Source of the DNA: Antedon bifida
Taxonomy: Eukaryota; Echinodermata; Crinoidea; Comatulida; Antedonidae
Assembly: GCA_963402885.1 (NCBI GenBank)
Contig: OY727097.1
Span: 5,766,001-5,830,000, forward strand
Direction: 5' to 3'
DNA: 64,000 nucleotides
In this document: piece after piece, positions 57,683 to 64,000 of the stretch
Layout: every line of letters begins with the position of its first letter
How positions within the stretch are numbered: the stretch's first letter is position 1
Position numbers and translations under genes: made by a program
Notes under the pieces: model-generated
Seen by the model: the letters and a program-made list of their open reading frames with translations, nothing else
Told to the model about the DNA's origin: nothing
Database searches by the model: none

Positions 57683-60279
57683 CGTATACTAATGTGTTTG
57701 GATAACTTCCATTGTGAGGCGTCATGTTTTTAATTTATTATACATATGTTGGCACTTTGTTATTGTAAAGGTTAACTGGATAAACCTCGCATCCATTGGT
57801 CGTATTCACCAATCACACTTAAGTGAGATATTTCCCTTAAATCCTAAGAATTTCCCTTAAATCAAGAAAAAATTAAGGGTTTCACTTAATTGGTATTCAC
57901 AAAGGTTTTAAGTTTAAGTGAAATCCTTAACTTGATCTATTTTCCCCTTAACTCAGAAAAAAGGCAATGATCGTTTCTTTTCGTACATAAGTTGGGGACC
58001 CTCATGAAACGTCATAACATGAATATTCATTAGTCATACCCATCGCGCCCCCGGTGCTGACCTATCATTTTACCAGGGTAAATTACGCACAGGTGGGCGT
58101 ACTTATCATATTGAAATAACGCAGAGAGAGCGATACAAACTTCGATGATTCATATAATATGGCCTTCGTTATTTTCCTTTTAGTCTGTCTGGTCCTTCTA
58201 TATATATTTACGTTTATAAGCAACTGTGATAAATAGCTGTCATTCTTAATTTTGTAGCGTTTGGTATTAATTTAATAACCCTTTTTATCCCAGTATCACT
58301 AATATTCTATTTTGAATGTTATTATTATTACACTAATATATATTTTTATTTATTGTTTATTACCAAATTGTTACGTATGCCTATTCTTGCGGCAACACCA
58401 CGTATTACTGGGAATATGTTTTTTTAATTCTTTTTTTTTTAATTCATCATTTTTGTCATTGATTATTTCAATGTTTATTTTTCTAACTTTTTTTCAAATA
58501 TCTCATTCTGAATATATAATCTGTCTTTTAAAAATTAAAAAAATTTCTGGTAGAATGATTGTTTTTTTTTTTAATTAAAAGGTTTATTTTTTTATTTAAA
58601 AGAATTGTTCGGCCATAAAAGAATGCCGTATGTGACAACAATGAACTTTTCTTTCGCAATGTGCTTGCGTAAACCGTTCATTTTGCGCCTCCCTTGCATA
58701 ACTATTGTTTTATAATAAAACGATAAGTCACAATTTCAGTATAGGCCTATTGCATCCGAACTTTAATTCGCCGTGTCGGTTCGTTGCTATCAAATTAACC
58801 ATGGTGGCGGAAAAACTAAATAGCTTAGCACGCGATCAACTGTAATAAGAAATAAAGCCGAACCAATCGGATGGTAATCTATCAAACATTAAATAAAAAG
58901 TGAAATTATTGAGTACAAATGCAATTACGATTTACAGAAGATGTCGTTATTAATTCAAATGGTTTCCTCTAAATTGAACTTATCAGATTGATTGTAAATG
59001 TTTGCGATTTGTCATGAAACGGGCAAAAAAGGACTCTTTTGAATAGAGCAATCTTGCTTTCAAAGTATGTTTCAGTTCGGCATTTAGGCCTATATTTGAT
59101 TAAACTCATTTTTCTGAAAACTTAAAGGGTAGGTCCGGGTTAAAGGAGCACCACCGGATTTTTTTCACAATGCTGTCTGCTTCAACGCTGTAAAAAAATA
59201 ATCGAGTTAATATTAGATTTATTTTGTTTACATTTAGAATATAACTAACAATAATAGTTCTAAACCCGGAGTTAACCTTTGACACCTATAAACGTGCTTA
59301 GCATTAATAGGCTACACATTCAACAATCGACCTGTCGCGATCCTTTATACTCGATCAGTTATAGCCAATGCATTACAATAAATATGTAATAACTTCCGAA
59401 TTTTATAGCTATTTAAGTTGTAAGAATTTTGACCCGAATATAAATTGTTTAATGTACCTTCATTAATGGCATCCTTTAGTTGTTATCAAACCCCTCGGAT
59501 ATGTGTCTACGCTCATAATTTAATAATCTAGACTTTGCCCACAACCTCTTCGTAAAAAAAGAACATCTATTCGCCTTGAATTAAAATGTTGGCTTAGTTT
59601 GTATTGTTAAATATTAAATTGTAGTATAATCTGCGAAGTTTGAGGAAATAAATACGGTGCAACATTAAAAGCATTTGTCTCTCTGTCCGAAGTTGCCCGA
59701 ACAACAATCAGACGATATAACACATTCGTATCAAATCCACTGTGTATAGCAAAAACATGATTTTATGCCGAAAAGAATCAAAATCGATTCTACTAAGTGT
59801 ATGTTTCAAATTCTTCTTGAATGATGGTTATGTTATGGTATGCATTTCTTTTTTATTCCTCATGTGAAATATAGGTGATCAAAATGTTTCCTTCAAATGA
59901 TAAATTGTAGCGATAAGTGACTCAAATCAAACATTAGATTTATATATCAATGAAGCTCAAACAGTAACTTTTTAGACTAAACACTTTCATTGTAGCAATG
60001 ATTTTTGTGTGAGAAGAAAAATAAATAAATAATGCAATATTATTAGTAAGATTAAACATTGTTAGTATGTAGATTTTGGTGTTAGATTGTATAAAATAAA
60101 AACCATAAGGAAAAAATATGTATTGTGGAATGCTTGGTTGCCCAAGTGATATTGATGTGTGTGTATATTTTTTGTTCTTGATTGCATTGACAATCAAGTT
60201 ATATACATACGATTTCATAGAATGGTGTTTACAAACCTAAAGTAGAATTTAAAATAGTATTTGTCTATTAAATATCATC

Positions 60280-60508
60280 GGTGACGCCACAAAGAAACAC
60301 GAACTTTGACGCGCGCGTTCAAATGTTGATGATAATGATGCTGTTTATTGTACGCGCGCGTCCAAACATTGAAAAATAACGTTTTTTGTACGCGTGCATT
60401 AACTTTGTGTCTTTGACGCGCGCGTTCAACATTGATAAGGATAGAATCAATGTCAATAATACTTTGTACGTGTGCATCGACTTTGTGTTTATCGTGGCGT
60501 CATTGACG
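60280..60508. mobile_element. CpG-rich imperfect palindromic element
   Basis: GTGACGCCACAAAGAAACAC at the left is answered by an inverted GTTTATCGTGGCGTCATTGAC at the right. Between them TTTGACGCGCGCGTTCAA and TGTACGCGCGCGTCCAA alternate several times. CpG density stands far above the surrounding AT-rich DNA. It may be a MITE or a regulatory island; the inverted ends favour a MITE. Confidence 0.65.
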
Positions 60509-61211
60509 ACATAAGTAGCCTAAGTTTTATCATCAATAATGATCGTAACAAGTGTTGTACAGTAAACGGCAGAGTATGGTTGTTTATCCACTCGCTGCTG
60601 GTCAGTTTAATCAAAGTATATTGTATTAATGATTATATTAAGAATAAATCCCCTTTTTCAGAGTGCAGCTTGAGTGTTTATAGTTTTGTTTTTAAGCACG
60701 TGTATTTTGTGAATCACCGGTTAAATGTCTGACTTGATTCGCTTCGCGCGAACTATGCGGAATTTCTTGTTGAACATATTTTACTGCTTGTTTAGCGAAA
60801 ACAGAATGTCATAATTGCGATTATGATTTGCTTACAGGCGCAGTGATCAGTTCCGCGTATACATTATAGGATTAAATTGTAACCGTCTCTCGTAAATAAA
60901 ATGTATGGAGGGTCAACATAAGTGCGCATTAAAGGTACCGTACATCATCACGTTGTTTAATGTGCCAAAGTAGAGTCTGCACCCATTTTATAAAGGGATA
61001 ATCGTGGAGTCGTAAATGTGACGGACATATCCGTTTGTAATACTGTACCTATAACAGATTAACTTTAATTTGAACATTATTTAACGTCATATACTGTAAT
61101 TATTAAACCCCGGGTTAACAAACCAGACGCACGCGATATCTCGTACGAACTTATGGTTTTGTGAATGGAAATAAAGAAAGAAAGACAAGACTTAAAACCT
61201 TGTAAAAACGT

Positions 61212-61280
61212 ATTATACGTATGAAACGCCATGTGTGCCAAAGTGTTTATGTTTTTACCAATATTAAGTCGAATCGCAAT
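61212..61280. repeat. Second copy of the 52925 repeat
   Basis: TATACGTATGAAACGCCATG, GTGCCAAAG and ACCAATATTAAGTC in the same order as 52925-53000. Confidence 0.6.
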
Positions 61281-62329
61281 GTCCCTATACAACATGCTTA
61301 CACGCTTATTAATCCTATTTTCAAGCACTGCTTCATAAAATGCATTACCGTAATAATTGGAAACACCCGAGCGGGCACGCGATGTTCTTAGCAGCTAATA
61401 TTATTAATCGCTTGCACTGTTAGTGGGCTAAACCTATAAAAGTACCGGTCTCGGTGCTTACACACTAATTAGCGGTAAACTTATTTAGTTCGTCTCCTTT
61501 TTTACTCTTCAGACATTTTGACATTGGAAATACCCTGGGCGGAAATGTGTCATAGTTAGTTAAATAATATCCGATTAATTAGATACAGTCTAAATTGTTC
61601 TTGAATTTGGCAGACCGTCGTGCTTTGGTGAATTATAACTACTTGATACTATATTGGGCATGAGTTAAAATACTAGCGACTTTTGTATTCCGTCGAGAAC
61701 TTTTTCATTCCGTAGGTACTTCAAAAAGGCCCAAAGTTCATGAATCGAGAGACGAGATAGCGACGCATTGTCCTTAGGGTGAAACGTATAGCCGTTTATC
61801 TTTTACAGAACTGGAAATATGTTTGACTTCCGTCCGTGGTTGTTGACAAATGTTAGATACATTAATTATTACTAATGTACATATATTATAATTGCAATCG
61901 CGTCAATAGAAACATAAAAATACAGTATAAACAATACATATAACTATATATTCATCAAGAACGAGTCCATATAAAATTCTGTGACTTAATTATCATGATC
62001 TATCATAAATTTAGCACGATGAGTTTCACATAGAAATCATATAATTCACGATCTACATGCTAATGAGGCAGGAGTGATATTGTTTTGAGCATGAACATGC
62101 AGTGTCCGTAAGCGCTAACTGTATAGAGTCAATAGCTACCATACATGTATCATATGTGATCTAGTATCACGGTTACAAGGACCAGTACCAGTATGAAAAC
62201 TGACCAATACATACGGGTCCTTACATGTAAAACAAGAACATAAACAATCATTTATAGTAGTTTGCTATTTTATTTCAAGTAAATATATTCAAAATATTAA
62301 TAGTAAAATGACATAAAATAATAATACGA

Positions 62330-62496
62330 GTAAAGCTCTGTCTACATTATCAAACTAGTTTGAAAAAAAAAGTGTGATGTTCCCAAATATTGTAATGATA
62401 TGCTTAAATATGGTAGTGATATGACATCATCATGTCCATATATGGGCACATCACATTTTTTTGACACATAAAGTTTGATAGTGTAGACAAAGCTTA
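62330..62496. mobile_element. TA-flanked palindromic MITE, near-complete
   Basis: Ends TAAAGCTCTGTCTACATTAT and AGTTTGATAGTGTAGACAAA, with an interior AGTGTGATG..CCCAAATAT, TAGTGATATGACATCATCAT and CATATATGGGCACATCACA. At about 165 bp this is one of the fullest copies. Confidence 0.88.
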
Positions 62497-63361
62497 ATGA
62501 AGATCAACGTTTTTATAAAAAATGGTAAATTAGATTTTGCGGTAAGGTCAACTTTTTAAAAACCCCTTATCGGGTAAAGGTCATCGCCAGAGGCGGTTCA
62601 TTTTAAACAATAATAACAATTAATATTATAATATATAAAGTCATGAAAATCTACATTATGAAATGCATTTTGCTTTATTATACAGAGCAATCGTTTCTCA
62701 AACATACTAACAAATACAATCGTTTGAAAGTTGTCATTTAAAACACCTTTCACGATTGACTAGATATTGTTATGAAATATTGTTAATACGAGGATGTAGT
62801 GACGAAGGACTCCATAGGACGAGAGCTCAGACGCGTGGGGACGCTTATTATAGGATGTCATAACGTGCCAACTATAGTTACATTGGGAATTCATGAGGAC
62901 ACCGTGCATTATATGCTATCTCGTACAAAACATGCAGTAATTGCTACTTAGCTATTTATATATATTCACAATATACGAGCACAAATAAATGACGAAGGGA
63001 AATTCGTAGGGTAGGCCTATAGTGTTGCTCTGTCCCCAACAGATAGATATGTAGTCAAGGACCACTCCATTAAATGTTGGAGGTAAGGACCAGGATCCCA
63101 ATACTGGACCACCACGTTTTAGTATTATTTCAGACCTGCTAGTGTTAAAAGATAGACAATTTTCAAAAGCCGGCGATGTCGTACAGAGCAGCCATTCATT
63201 TCTGGAGCTGTCAATAGAAAGATGCTAACTGACTACCGCAAGTCATCTAGAAACGTGTCCGGAGTTCTTAATTATGTGATAACATTGGGTATTTGGAATC
63301 ATTTTAAATCTATAACCGTTTACATACATCAATGTTCTAAACTAAAATGTTCATTACAAAC

Positions 63362-63516
63362 ATAAAGCTCTGTCTACACTTTTAAACTAGTTTGACAAAA
63401 AAAGTGGGATGTGCCCAAATATGGTAGTGATACTCAAATATACATTATCATGTCCATATATGGGCACATCACATTTTTGTTGTCACATGAACTTTGATAG
63501 TGTGGACAGAGCTTAA
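63362..63516. mobile_element. TA-flanked palindromic MITE
   Basis: Ends TAAAGCTCTGTCTACACTTT and GATAGTGTGGACAGAGCTTA. The interior follows the family, with a short change at 63430-63445. Confidence 0.85.
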
Positions 63517-64000
63517 GGCACGTTATGGTAGTTACTTGTATTTTAGAGTTAAATTAATTAGGCCAACATAAAAAGAAATTCATAAATCGTCTGTGTTTAC
63601 ACTACGCGGTATTCAATGAAATTGCAATAGATTTACATGGAGTTTCTCTTTACTAATATATACCGTATAACACATTAATATATATTTTCCTTTTCAAATT
63701 GTTTTTACTTTAGAATTTTTACAAACTTATAATATTTACTCTCTGTAATTGTAAGTAATAATTTGAACATATTTGGTAGTGCTATGTACTGTATAATATA
63801 GTATAGTTTCAGACAAGCATCGAAACAAAATAAACACAACGTTGACTGATTACAAAACACATTCTTACTTTCTTTTACACCTTTCAACACTAATAACAAA
63901 ACAAATTCAATACAGTGTATGCTATAAATTATCAAATTGCGTTTACACGGCGACGCTTAAGCTTTGGTTCTCACTAGGACGCAATGCGGGATGGATCATC

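Larger units (their letters stand above)
56531..64000. other. 3' flank without recognised genes
   Basis: AT-rich DNA (56560-57500 especially) with transposon remnants. At 57790-57970 CACTTAAGTG, CCCTTAAATC and inverted AAGTTTAAGTGAAATCC words form an imperfect palindromic element. CAATATTAAGTCGAATCG near 61260 is a copy of the 52925 repeat. The last 45 bases (CTCACTAGGACGCAATGCGG) resemble 28270-28300. Short open frames here show no coding character. Confidence 0.6.

Overview
The window reads as an AT-rich, intron-rich genome of a marine invertebrate. It holds one large multi-exon animal gene, many short inverted-repeat transposons, tRNA-derived SINEs and a P-superfamily DNA transposon. The gene structure, the frequent TAGGCCTA-type motifs and the kinds of repeats suggest an invertebrate deuterostome, perhaps an echinoderm. 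That placement is an inference; nothing here fixes the species.

Region 1 (1-9001). After about 1.9 kb of non-coding sequence comes a complete 7.1 kb P-superfamily transposon (1902-9001). It has perfect 34-bp terminal inverted repeats that resemble the Drosophila P-element end, and a 7-bp direct duplication (GTTTACT) on each side. It carries two convergent, spliced genes. The minus-strand gene encodes a P/THAP9-like transposase of about 887 residues, whose N-terminal zinc-binding module resembles the N-terminal region of RAG1. The plus-strand gene encodes an unfamiliar 403-residue protein with a YVAGYV motif. A 647-bp non-autonomous element with its own 7-bp duplication (7281-7927) has landed six codons into the original transposase reading frame and now supplies the only in-frame ATG.

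Region 2 (9002-23377). I see no coding exon here. It holds a roughly 150-177 bp tandem repeat, a GT-rich region with a 114-bp tandem repeat, and scattered transposon remnants. The first exon(s) of the downstream gene were not found and may lie left of the window.

Region 3 (23378-55659, plus strand). This is the body of a Kidins220/ARMS orthologue. Ten consecutive 99-nt, phase-0 exons each encode one 33-residue ankyrin repeat. They are followed by the last ankyrin segment, the KAP P-loop NTPase domain with four membrane segments, a conserved helical region, and a long terminal exon with a SAM-like domain, a disordered tail and a C-terminal PDZ ligand (TLV). The visible exons give about 1730 residues, close to vertebrate Kidins220 (about 1770). 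The introns are filled with short inverted-repeat elements, chiefly a 130-165 bp TA-flanked family with at least twelve copies in the window.

Region 4 (55660-64000). This is the 3' flank. It includes a likely 3' UTR with repeated TGACCT-type motifs, then non-coding DNA with a CpG-rich palindromic element and two more copies of the intronic MITE. No further gene was recognised.

The two systems are independent. The P-like element is a mobile unit with its own genes, while Kidins220 is a host membrane scaffold and receptor-signalling gene.
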